Shown here: positions 7,222-14,567 of the stretch, piece after piece | Position numbering within the stretch: position 1 is the stretch's first letter | Layout of the letters: each line of letters begins with the position of its first letter | Assembly: GCA_013911345.1 (NCBI GenBank) | Contig: JACETJ010000013.1 | Location: forward strand, 1-16,781 | DNA: 16,781 bases | DNA from: Congregibacter sp. | GTDB taxonomy: Bacteria; Pseudomonadota; Gammaproteobacteria; Pseudomonadales; Halieaceae | Reading direction: 5' to 3' | Made by a program: the position numbers and the translations under genes | Notes under the pieces: model-generated | What the model saw: only the letters and a program-made list of their open reading frames with translations | What the model was told of the DNA's origin: nothing | The model's database searches: none

Positions 7222-8078
7222 CTGTGGGATATCTCAACGGGAAGTACGCCCCACTGTCGGAATTGCAGATCTCTCCAATGGATCGAGGGTTCCTGTTTGG
7301 CGATGGCGTCTACGAAGTGATCCCCTGTTACGACAGCAAAATGGTGGCGATGTCCTATCATATTGAGAGACTCCATCAGTCTATGGACGGTATCGCGCTG
7401 TCTTCGCCTCACAGCGACGCTGAATTAATCTTGTTACTCAAGGATGTAGTGGCGCGCAATGGCGGAGGTGATCTGGGGATCTACCTGCAACTCACGAGGG
7501 GGGTGGCAGAAAAGCGTCAGCATGCTTTTCCTGAACAGAGCAAGCCCACTGTCTTTGCTTACGCCTTCGAAATCAGCCCGCCTTCAGATGGTTCCCCGGA
7601 AACCGCCTCCTGCTTCAAGACCGTAACTCGTCAAGATCAGCGCTGGGGACGATGTCATATCAAATCGACCGCACTGTTGGGTAATGTGCTGCATATGATG
7701 GAAGCGGTAGCAGAGGACGCCGAGGAGGTACTGTTATTTAACGAGCGTGACGAACTGACTGAGGCGGCAGCCTGCAACGTGTTTGTTGTATCGCAAGACA
7801 AAATACTGACGCCCGAACTCGATCACCAGAAGCTCCCGGGCGTCACACGGCGGCAGTGCCTTGAGCTGATCGAGGCACATACCAACTGGCCCGTAGAAGT
7901 TCGTCCTGTGAGTCGCAATGAAGTGATGAATGCGCAAGAGGTATGGCTGAGCTCCTCAACCAAAGAGCTCGCGCCCGTCATATCAATCGATGGCAGCCCG
8001 GTTGGTAATGGCCTTCCAGGCGCTCGCTGGTCCGCGGCGCAGAAACTGTTTCAACAGCACCGCTTTAGCAGCCCCTGA
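7218..8078 (+). CDS. dat: D-amino-acid transaminase (D-alanine aminotransferase, class IV PLP enzyme)
   Basis: This enzyme should interconvert D-Ala + 2-oxoglutarate and D-Glu + pyruvate, and similar D-amino acids. The 286 residues follow fold-type IV aminotransferases. Lys149 in RCHIKSTALLGNVL is the PLP Schiff-base lysine, and LTEAAACNVF holds the cofactor-contacting Glu182. SSSTKELAPV near the C-terminus is typical of Dat rather than of branched-chain aminotransferase. The D-specific carboxylate trap described for Bacillus Dat is preserved: Tyr32 in GDGVYEV, and Arg100 and His102 in RQHAFP. One departure is His147 where relatives usually carry Asp in RCDIKS. It starts on the last bases of the DUF4392 gene (ATGA) and its stop overlaps the alanine racemase start. 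The context supports a role in D-glutamate metabolism. Confidence 0.92.
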   Translation: MTVGYLNGKYAPLSELQISPMDRGFLFGDGVYEVIPCYDSKMVAMSYHIERLHQSMDGIALSSPHSDAELILLLKDVVARNGGGDLGIYLQLTRGVAEKRQHAFPEQSKPTVFAYAFEISPPSDGSPETASCFKTVTRQDQRWGRCHIKSTALLGNVLHMMEAVAEDAEEVLLFNERDELTEAAACNVFVVSQDKILTPELDHQKLPGVTRRQCLELIEAHTNWPVEVRPVSRNEVMNAQEVWLSSSTKELAPVISIDGSPVGNGLPGARWSAAQKLFQQHRFSSP

Positions 8079-9145
8079 TGTCACGCGCTACAGTGGTTCA
8101 TATCGACCTCGGGGCCATCAGCGCCAATATCGCGACACTGCGTGCGCGATTGGCGACCCAAAAATTTATGGCTGTCGTCAAAGCAGATGCTTATGGCCAT
8201 GGCGCGGTGCCTGTGGCAACGCATATCGAGCCCGACGTGGATGCGATTGCGGTCGCTTTCACTGAAGAAGCCGTCCTGCTGCGCGAGGCCGGCATCAGCA
8301 AACCACTACTTATTCTCGAAGGGCCCCATTCAGCCAGCGACCTTGCCCTGATCTGTAAGCTCGATCTGTGGCCGGTTGTGCATTGTGAGGAACAAGTAGA
8401 GTGGTGCCAGGCGTCTGGCAGCAATTTGTCGCATGCTTGGATCAAGATCGATACCGGCATGCATCGTCTGGGGTTTCGACCCGAAGAGCTCGCTTGGGCA
8501 AGGGAATCCCTGCAAGGCTCTGGCGTCCAACACTTAACGGCAATGTCCCATTTGGCTTCAGCTGAGGACCCCGAGGCATCCCTGACGCTGTTACAACAGG
8601 AGCAGTGGGGCGAGCTTGCAGGAGCATGGGGGGAGGAAGTCAGCCTGCACAATTCCGCCGCGAGCCGTTTGGCCCTGGATTCACACAGCGATTGGGTCAG
8701 GGTTGGTTATGCGCTTTACGGTGGTCAGGTAACTGGGCTAGAGGCGGAGCAGCCCCTGCAAGCAGCAATGCAGCTGATAAGTGAAGTGATCGCTATGCGC
8801 AGCGTCCCCCGGGGCGAATCGGTTGGCTATGGTGGGCGTTGGACCGCCCAACGAGACAGTGTTGTCGCTACGGTCCCAGTGGGTTACGGAGACGGCTATC
8901 CATGGGGCGCCGCCGATGGCACACCGGTCGGTATCAATGGCCACATCGCGCCGCTGGCCGGGCGTGTCTCTATGGACATGTTGACAGTGGATGTCACCGA
9001 CTGCGGGGATATCTCACTTGGCACTCCAGTGACTTTATGGGGAGATCAGCCCCAGATTGACGAAGTGGCTCGACATAGCGGCACCATCGGCTACGAATTG
9101 ATGACCCGCCTCACCGCAAGAGCCCCACGCCAATATCACTCATGA
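8078..9145 (+). CDS. alr: Alanine racemase (PLP-dependent)
   Basis: Alanine racemase interconverts L- and D-alanine in the cytoplasm. The 355-residue protein has both catalytic bases: Lys35 in VVKADAYGHG, which forms the PLP aldimine, and Tyr251 in SVGYGGRW. It also has DTGMHRLGF with Arg130, MSHLASAED, RVGYALYGG, the PVGYGDGYP loop and RVSMDMLTVDVTD. It starts within the stop of dat (TGATG) and appears to end the operon. Downstream of a D-amino-acid transaminase it could either supply D-Ala or drain D-Ala to L-Ala. Sequence alone does not separate biosynthetic Alr from catabolic DadX, although the position in a degradative-looking cluster leans toward the latter. Confidence 0.95.
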   Translation: MSRATVVHIDLGAISANIATLRARLATQKFMAVVKADAYGHGAVPVATHIEPDVDAIAVAFTEEAVLLREAGISKPLLILEGPHSASDLALICKLDLWPVVHCEEQVEWCQASGSNLSHAWIKIDTGMHRLGFRPEELAWARESLQGSGVQHLTAMSHLASAEDPEASLTLLQQEQWGELAGAWGEEVSLHNSAASRLALDSHSDWVRVGYALYGGQVTGLEAEQPLQAAMQLISEVIAMRSVPRGESVGYGGRWTAQRDSVVATVPVGYGDGYPWGAADGTPVGINGHIAPLAGRVSMDMLTVDVTDCGDISLGTPVTLWGDQPQIDEVARHSGTIGYELMTRLTARAPRQYHS

Positions 9146-9210
9146 GAGGCCACTAACTATTACAACGATTCGCACCGAGCGCGACTGCAACGCAGCGAGG
9201 CGTCAGCAGC

Positions 9211-10716
9211 ATGGGTGACAACCTGCACAGCTCAGAGCCGCTCCTCGCTGCGATCGACCTTGGCAGCAATTCCTTTCATCTAATGATTGCCAAATCCGAA
9301 TTTGGTGAATTACGGCCCGTGCAGGCTTTGGCCGAAAAGGTACAGCTGGGCGAAACATCCAGCGCTGCAATACTCACCCAAGGTGCGATCGAACGCGGCC
9401 TCGCCTGTCTCGAGCGATTCAAGCAACTCATCGACAGTACGGCCCCAGCGAAGCTGCGAATCGTTGGCACCAATGCATTGCGACGTGCCAAAAACCGTCA
9501 AGATTTTATTGAACCTGCAGAACAGATTCTGGGCGCACCCATCGAAGTGATCTACGGTCGCGAAGAGGCCCGCCTGATCTATTTGGGTGTGGCTCATACC
9601 TTGTCAGATGACGAGGACACCCGGCTGGTGGTTGATATCGGTGGCGGCAGCACTGAGTTCATTTTAGGCCAGCGCTTTGAGCCATTGCGCCTTGAGAGTC
9701 TGCAAATGGGCTGCGTCTCTTATGGAGAGGCCTTTTTCCCGGATGGATATATCACCAAGGAGGGATTTGACGCTGCTTACCACAGAGCGCGGATAGAGGT
9801 TTCGCACATTCGGCGCAACTACCACAGTGAGTCATGGCAAGAAGCGGTAGGCTCATCAGGCACCCTGCGTGCGATCGAGGGTCTGATTATCACCGCCGGC
9901 TGGCGGGAGGACGGAATCGACCGAGATTGCCTGACGCGGTTGCGGCAACAGCTACTTGAATTTGACCACTTTAATGACATTGATCTCGCTGGGCTCAGCG
10001 ACACTCGTAAAGGCGTCGTCACAGCGGGACTCGCCATCACCACGGGCATTTTTGACGGCCTGCAAGTGCCCCTTATGCGCACATCTACCGGCGCGCTGCG
10101 CGAGGGCGTGATCTACGACCTCATAGGACGATTCAGCCATGAGGATGTGCGAAAGCGCACAATCAAAGCAATGCAACAGCGGTATTCTGTTGACCAGACT
10201 ATTGCCGACTTGGTTTCTCATCGGGTGGCGCTGTTAGCCGAGGCGACGCGGGCCAGCTGGCAGCTGAAAGATGGCGACCTCGAGCTACTTGAGTGGGCGG
10301 GAGCCCTCCATGAGATCGGTGTCGCCATCTCACAAAAAAACTACTCTCTGCATTCTGCATATCTGGTGCTCAACACGGACCTACCCGGCTTCGCTCAGCA
10401 GGATCAGGAAGTGATGGCCACGCTGATCACTGGCCTAAAGGGCAAAGTGAGATCCGAGGTTCTGCAGCCGATCGCCCCACGCAAACGGCGCACCGTGTCA
10501 AGAATGATGGTGTTACTGCGCCTCGCGGTGATTTTGAAGCACGTTGAGGCTGTGGAAACGTTGCCGGATCTGAGTGTGTCTGCCGACGAAGAGACCCTGA
10601 CTATGAGCTTTCCTGAGCAATGGGGGGCAGATCACCCCCTCACCGTGTGGGAAATCGAACAGAGCACTGCCGCAATGGAAAAGCTGGGCGTGTTGGTTGT
10701 GCTGAAAGCCAGCTGA
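9211..10716 (+). CDS. ppx: Ppx/GppA family phosphatase, probable exopolyphosphatase
   Basis: This 501-residue protein should hydrolyse inorganic polyphosphate to phosphate; GppA-type pppGpp hydrolysis is the alternative. The ASKHA-fold halves are clear: AIDLGSNSFHL (14-24) is the phosphate-1 motif, GREEARLIYLGV (117-128) carries the catalytic Glu region, and VVDIGGGSTEF (140-150) is the phosphate-2 motif. The C-terminal third (about 310-501) is the HD-like helical domain found in long Ppx proteins, with LHEIGVAISQKNYSLHSAYLVLN. ATG 9211 has a modest GAGG site upstream. It lies 65 bases after alr on the same strand, so read-through is possible. It converges on the ammonium transporter with only 12 bases between stop codons. 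I saw no phosphate-responsive operator. Confidence 0.92.
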   Translation: MGDNLHSSEPLLAAIDLGSNSFHLMIAKSEFGELRPVQALAEKVQLGETSSAAILTQGAIERGLACLERFKQLIDSTAPAKLRIVGTNALRRAKNRQDFIEPAEQILGAPIEVIYGREEARLIYLGVAHTLSDDEDTRLVVDIGGGSTEFILGQRFEPLRLESLQMGCVSYGEAFFPDGYITKEGFDAAYHRARIEVSHIRRNYHSESWQEAVGSSGTLRAIEGLIITAGWREDGIDRDCLTRLRQQLLEFDHFNDIDLAGLSDTRKGVVTAGLAITTGIFDGLQVPLMRTSTGALREGVIYDLIGRFSHEDVRKRTIKAMQQRYSVDQTIADLVSHRVALLAEATRASWQLKDGDLELLEWAGALHEIGVAISQKNYSLHSAYLVLNTDLPGFAQQDQEVMATLITGLKGKVRSEVLQPIAPRKRRTVSRMMVLLRLAVILKHVEAVETLPDLSVSADEETLTMSFPEQWGADHPLTVWEIEQSTAAMEKLGVLVVLKAS

Positions 10717-10728
10717 GCTAACAGGCTG

Positions 10729-12039
10729 CTACAGGTCGTAACCGCGTTCATCGTGTAAAACGATGTCGAGCCCCGCGGTTTCATCCTCCTGATCCACCCG
10801 CACCGTAACAATCATATTAACAACGCGCAGCAGGACCCAGCTCACAATCGCGGTGTAGACGAAGGTGGCGACAATCCCGGTAAGCTGAATTCCCAACTGA
10901 CCACCAATGCTCGTCACACCATCAGAAAAACCGTTGCCGCTAAAGAGCCCCAGCGCTGGCGAACAGAAAATACCTGCCATCAGCAGTCCGAGCATGCCGC
11001 CGACCCCATGAACCGGGAAAACATCGAGGCTGTCGTCAATATTGAGTCGGTTTTTGAGCGTAATCGTTGCGAAGTAACAGACCACGCCCGCAGAAAGCCC
11101 GATCACTACCGCACCTGCCGGCCCTACTGATCCCGATGCGGGTGTAATCGTTCCCAGTCCAGCCACCATGCCTGTGACAATGCCCAACACTGAGGGCTTG
11201 CCGTGGCGAACCCATTCCATGGTCATCCATGCTAACGAACCGCATGCCGCCGAGAGGTGCGTCACCAACATTGCCATAGCGGCACTGCTGTCTGCAGCCA
11301 CCGCCGAGCCCGCATTGAAGCCAAACCAGCCAACCCACAGCATCCCTGCCCCTGTGACTGTCATGGTGAGATTGTGAGGAGGCATGGCCGTTGTGCCAAA
11401 CCCCCTCCTGCCGCCTAATGAAGTGGCCGCAATCAGCGCAGCCACCCCGGCAGTAATATGCACAACAGAGCCTCCCGCAAAGTCCTGAAGCCCCATATTG
11501 CCCAGCCAGCCTCCCCCCCATACCCAGTGGCAAATGGGTGCATACACCAACACCAACCAGAGAGAACTGAAGATCAGCATGGCAGAAAAGCGCATGCGCT
11601 CCGCAAATCCGCCGACAATGAGGGCCGGGGTGATGACAGCGAAAGTCAACTGGAACATCACAAACAGCGTTTCAGGGATGGTGCCGCTCACGCTGTCCAT
11701 CGTCACTTTCGCAAGAAAGAGATTGCCCAAATCACCTATCCACGGGCCCTGCTCGACGCCAGCTGACCCGAAAGCGAGGGTATAGCCAATAACGAACCAC
11801 AACACCGACATGAGTGCGGTCAGCGCAAAGCACTGCATGAGCACCGACAGCACATTTTTAACCCGTACCAATCCCGCATAAAAAAGAGACAGGCCGGGAA
11901 TCGTCATAAACAAAACCAAAGCGGTGGAAGTCAGCATCCAGGCGGTGTCAGCCCCCGAAAAATCGTCTGCTAATGCGGGCGCGCTGCACAGCAAAGGCAA
12001 TGTCAGGGCAATAAAGAGTCGGCTGGCACGTCCAGTCAT
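10729..12039 (-). CDS. amt: Ammonium transporter (Amt/MEP/Rh family)
   Basis: This is an inner-membrane channel for ammonium uptake. The 436 residues begin with a cleavable signal peptide (hydrophobic stretch 8-18, then SAPALA before Asp25), as in E. coli AmtB, followed by about eleven membrane helices. The twin pore histidines are present: His194 in DFAGGSVVHITAG and His344 in DVFPVHGVGGMLG. The periplasmic-side pore phenylalanine region (FQLTFAVI) and the GFAERMRF block are also conserved. The cytosolic tail QEDETAGLDIVLHDERGYDL is the form that in many proteobacteria is regulated by a GlnK/PII protein, but no glnK neighbour is visible. A ribosome site (GAGGAAA) precedes ATG 12039. It is divergent from the alkaline phosphatase gene. 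Confidence 0.96.
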   Translation of the reverse strand: MTGRASRLFIALTLPLLCSAPALADDFSGADTAWMLTSTALVLFMTIPGLSLFYAGLVRVKNVLSVLMQCFALTALMSVLWFVIGYTLAFGSAGVEQGPWIGDLGNLFLAKVTMDSVSGTIPETLFVMFQLTFAVITPALIVGGFAERMRFSAMLIFSSLWLVLVYAPICHWVWGGGWLGNMGLQDFAGGSVVHITAGVAALIAATSLGGRRGFGTTAMPPHNLTMTVTGAGMLWVGWFGFNAGSAVAADSSAAMAMLVTHLSAACGSLAWMTMEWVRHGKPSVLGIVTGMVAGLGTITPASGSVGPAGAVVIGLSAGVVCYFATITLKNRLNIDDSLDVFPVHGVGGMLGLLMAGIFCSPALGLFSGNGFSDGVTSIGGQLGIQLTGIVATFVYTAIVSWVLLRVVNMIVTVRVDQEDETAGLDIVLHDERGYDL

Positions 12040-12061
12040 GGGTCGGTTTCCTCAGCGGGTG

Positions 12062-12082
12062 TTTGGCAAGAGTGTGCCACAC
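12062..12082 (-). promoter_or_regulatory. Inverted repeat TTTGGCA-N6-TGCCA upstream of amt, near-miss sigma-54 -24/-12 element
   Basis: The arms TGGCA (12064-12068) and TGCCA (12075-12079) flank six bases. Read toward amt, the strand gives TGGCAC, four bases, then TTGCC. The -24 half is consensus and the -12 half nearly so. However, the GG-to-GC distance is nine bases rather than the ten required by classical sigma-54 promoters. The site lies 23-43 bases before the amt ATG, where such a promoter would be expected. It may instead be an operator. Confidence 0.35.
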
Positions 12083-12120
12083 GTCGATGCCCAAGCCCAC
12101 CGGTCGGGGGCAGGGACTGA

Positions 12121-12149
12121 TTGAGAATCTGGCCGCGCAAGACTATTCT
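12121..12149 (+). promoter_or_regulatory. Candidate sigma-70 promoter for phoA
   Basis: TTGAGA (12121-12126, 5 of 6) and TATTCT (12144-12149, 4 of 6) are separated by 17 bases. The predicted transcript would start near 12156, just before ATG 12163, which would also leave ATG 12178 as a possible start with a longer leader. The same stretch contains the inverted repeat GAGAAT-N16-ATTCTC (12123-12150), which could be an operator covering the promoter. No tandem CTGTCAT-type Pho box was seen. Confidence 0.35.
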
Positions 12150-12162
12150 CCGCAATCTTCCG

Positions 12163-13584
12163 ATGACAACTCGCCCTATGCACAAATTTCTTTGCCTGAT
12201 CGTCGTTCTGGCCCCTGCTCTCATCGCCCACGCTGAGACAGCCTCGAGCAGCCGCAACCTCATCCTCATCATTGGAGACGGATTCGACGATCAGCATGTC
12301 ACCATGGGCCGCAACTATCTGGCAGGCATGAGCGGGAAATTGATTCTCGACACAATGGCGTATCGGGCATCGGTGCAAGTGGAAACCGTCTCCGAACAGG
12401 GACAACCGCTGTACGTGGCTGATTCCGCCAACACTGCGACATCACTGGCCACCGGCGGCGTCACTCAGGTCGGTCGGATTGCCACCGATATTGAAGACAA
12501 CGATCTGACCACCATCGCCGAACGAGCGCTCAGCAGCGGCTTCAGGGTCGGGCTAGTCACGACGTCATCGCTGACCGATGCGACACCGGCGTCTTTCCTA
12601 GCGCATGTGTCGGCAAGAAGCTGCGAAGGCCCCGAGGAAGTGCTGGGTAGCACCTATTACGGCATACCGCAGCCCGCCTGCCTCAGCGATGCGCGGGATA
12701 ACGGCGGTCCAGGATCCATCGTCGAACAGCTGGTTAACAGCGGCGCCCAAGTACTGCTGGGCGGGGGCACTAAGTTCCTGCGGCAAAACACTATCGATGG
12801 CGAGACGGTCGCAGAAATGGCCACCGCCCGGGGCTATCGCCTTCTGGATCGCGAAACCGACCTGGACTCTGTCTCTCTCGACAAACCGATTCTGGGTACC
12901 TTTGATGAAGAGACTCTTGAGGTACGGTGGCAAGGCACTGATGCGCGGTCTGGCGAGGAGACCGAGACAAGCTGGTTACATCATTTATCGGATTACCTCG
13001 GCGACGCTGAAGAACCCGAGCCAATGGCTTGCGAAGCCAATCCCGACTACGCGGGAACCCCGTCCCTAGCCAGCATGACCCGCCTAGCGATTGAACACCT
13101 CTCTAAAGATAACCATCGTGGGTTTTTCCTGATGATCGAGTCAGCCTCCATCGACAAGGAGTCGCACAAACGCAACCCCTGCGGTTCAATTGGGGAAATA
13201 GAGCAACTTGAAGAAGCACTGATACTAGCCATGCAGTTTGCCTCTCAAAACCCCGCAACGGGCATTCTTGTCACCGCTGATCATGCTCAGGCCGCCCAGA
13301 TCCTGCCCGAGCCCAGTCTTTATTCCGGCTATCCCATACCCATCTACTCTCCGGGATTGACCGCGCGCGTGGAGACCCCTGAAGGAGGGATGATGCGAAT
13401 CAACTACGCGACTAATAATGGCTTCAGCGAAGAGCATACTGGAGCCAATGTCCCGCTATTTGCCAATGACGTTATGAGCCAGCGTCTGACACCCTTCCTT
13501 CGGCAGCGCGAGGTCCATGACGCCATGAGCGCGTTTTTGCTGCCTGCCGACGACGCGCGAATCCACACACCCAGTGACGATTGA
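12163..13584 (+). CDS. phoA: Alkaline phosphatase, periplasmic (E. coli PhoA type)
   Basis: This secreted metalloenzyme should release phosphate from organic phosphomonoesters. The 473 residues start with a signal peptide (hydrophobic 9-21, then IAHA before Glu25). Equivalents of all catalytic E. coli residues can be placed: Asp39 (IIGDG), nucleophile Ser88 (DSANTATSLATG), Asp139 and Thr141 (TDATPA), Arg152, Glu326, Asp331, Lys332 and His335 (ESASIDKESH), Asp373 and His374 (TADH), and His425 (EHTG). Four cysteines (154, 173, 290, 340) match the two PhoA disulfides, supporting periplasmic folding. One difference is TADHAQAAQI, where E. coli has TADHAHASQI. ATG 12163 is chosen; ATG 12178 gives a neater signal peptide, and TTG 12121 would give a long basic leader. 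No strong ribosome site separates these. It is divergent from amt and convergent with gspB. Confidence 0.93.
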   Translation: MTTRPMHKFLCLIVVLAPALIAHAETASSSRNLILIIGDGFDDQHVTMGRNYLAGMSGKLILDTMAYRASVQVETVSEQGQPLYVADSANTATSLATGGVTQVGRIATDIEDNDLTTIAERALSSGFRVGLVTTSSLTDATPASFLAHVSARSCEGPEEVLGSTYYGIPQPACLSDARDNGGPGSIVEQLVNSGAQVLLGGGTKFLRQNTIDGETVAEMATARGYRLLDRETDLDSVSLDKPILGTFDEETLEVRWQGTDARSGEETETSWLHHLSDYLGDAEEPEPMACEANPDYAGTPSLASMTRLAIEHLSKDNHRGFFLMIESASIDKESHKRNPCGSIGEIEQLEEALILAMQFASQNPATGILVTADHAQAAQILPEPSLYSGYPIPIYSPGLTARVETPEGGMMRINYATNNGFSEEHTGANVPLFANDVMSQRLTPFLRQREVHDAMSAFLLPADDARIHTPSDD

Positions 13585-13685
13585 CCCCGCTGTAGAAGCT
13601 GCGTCAAATCAAACGAGACCCGCCTCCACGATCATCACCTGCAAGACGATCTGAGAGCCCAGCGGGCGAAAGACCGAAGTGCGGC

Positions 13686-14567
13686 TTAAAGATTGACCCA
13701 GGTGTTCAGAGCGCGAAGCCGGAATACCACGCCATTGATTTTCAAAATTACGCTATCCGGCAGAATCTCCCTTACCTCAATCAACCCTGCCCGCTGACCT
13801 GCGCCTAACTGCTGCTGGTTAAGGGTCACTGTGGACTGACCCTCGGCGTTGAAACCGTGGGCTGAGTAGACAATGGTCGGTACTTGGTCCTTCTGCTGCT
13901 GAGACAAGTTCTCCAGAAGGACTGCTGGATGCGGCATGAGCCGGGTCTCCCCCAGCACTTGAGCCGCCTCCTCAATCGCCGCAGCCAAGTCTATAGGGGG
14001 CGCGATCGAAGGCGCTTGCTCGTTATCGGCCTCCGCAGTTGACGATACCGCGTCGACGGTTTGCTTTGGACCACCGTCCACAAAGCCGGTTAATGCATCG
14101 GTGTCGGCGTCAGCCCACATTTGACTATTTAGCTCCGCAACGGACGCCTGATCAACCGAGGGGTCCACAGCTGCTGGATACTCGGTGATGCCAGCTCCGG
14201 CGTCTGCGGCCGATTGGGATAAGCGGCCATCATCAACTCCCGGAGCTCCGGTCTGCGCACGGGCCGCGACACCTGTCTGAGACGGGCCTGGAGAAAAAGA
14301 CGGCTTGCTACTATGGCCTTCCGGTTCTGTTGTGATGTTACTAGCGGTAGCCCCCTCAGCTAGTGAATGGGCAGGCGCCGCCACCCGCGCGTCCTTGCCA
14401 CTGATGAGCCAACCCACCGCAACACCGAGCAACAGGCAACACAGCACGATAAGCGGCATCCGGCCACTGCGCTCCTTCTCTGGTTCAACTGGCTCATGAA
14501 CTGCCATTGAATCCAATGGCGATTCACGATTCTCAGATCGACGAAGCGCATCCAGAATCAGAGACAC
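13686..14567 (-). CDS. gspB: General secretion pathway protein B (GspB/ExeB-like)
   Basis: This inner-membrane accessory protein of type II secretion works with GspA to help place and assemble the outer-membrane secretin. The 293 residues start with the diagnostic MSLILDALRRSE. A single membrane helix follows at about 37-55, then a long low-complexity, Ala/Ser/Pro/Asp-rich periplasmic linker (about 60-220). The C-terminal GspB domain (about 225-293) contains VYSAHGFNAEGQSTVTLN and REILPDSVILKINGVVFRL and ends at WVNL. Its start overlaps the gspA 3' end by ten bases, so the two are translationally linked. No other gsp genes are in the window. Confidence 0.88.
   Translation of the reverse strand: MSLILDALRRSENRESPLDSMAVHEPVEPEKERSGRMPLIVLCCLLLGVAVGWLISGKDARVAAPAHSLAEGATASNITTEPEGHSSKPSFSPGPSQTGVAARAQTGAPGVDDGRLSQSAADAGAGITEYPAAVDPSVDQASVAELNSQMWADADTDALTGFVDGGPKQTVDAVSSTAEADNEQAPSIAPPIDLAAAIEEAAQVLGETRLMPHPAVLLENLSQQQKDQVPTIVYSAHGFNAEGQSTVTLNQQQLGAGQRAGLIEVREILPDSVILKINGVVFRLRALNTWVNL

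Noticed and set aside
9146..9210. Promoter or terminator between alr and ppx.
   Set aside because: There is no hairpin and no convincing -35/-10 pair in these 65 bases. Read-through from alr is possible but unproven.
10690..10745. Possible bidirectional terminator between ppx and amt.
   Set aside because: Only a four-base AGCC/GGCT pairing with a long loop is visible, without a T-run. This is too weak to call.
12040..12162. Pho box upstream of phoA.
   Set aside because: I looked for tandem CTGTCAT-like repeats spaced by four bases and found none.
13585..13685. Possible terminator between the convergent phoA and gspB genes.
   Set aside because: CCCGCT and AGCGGG are complementary but about 70 bases apart, and there is no T-run. 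Nothing convincing is in this gap.
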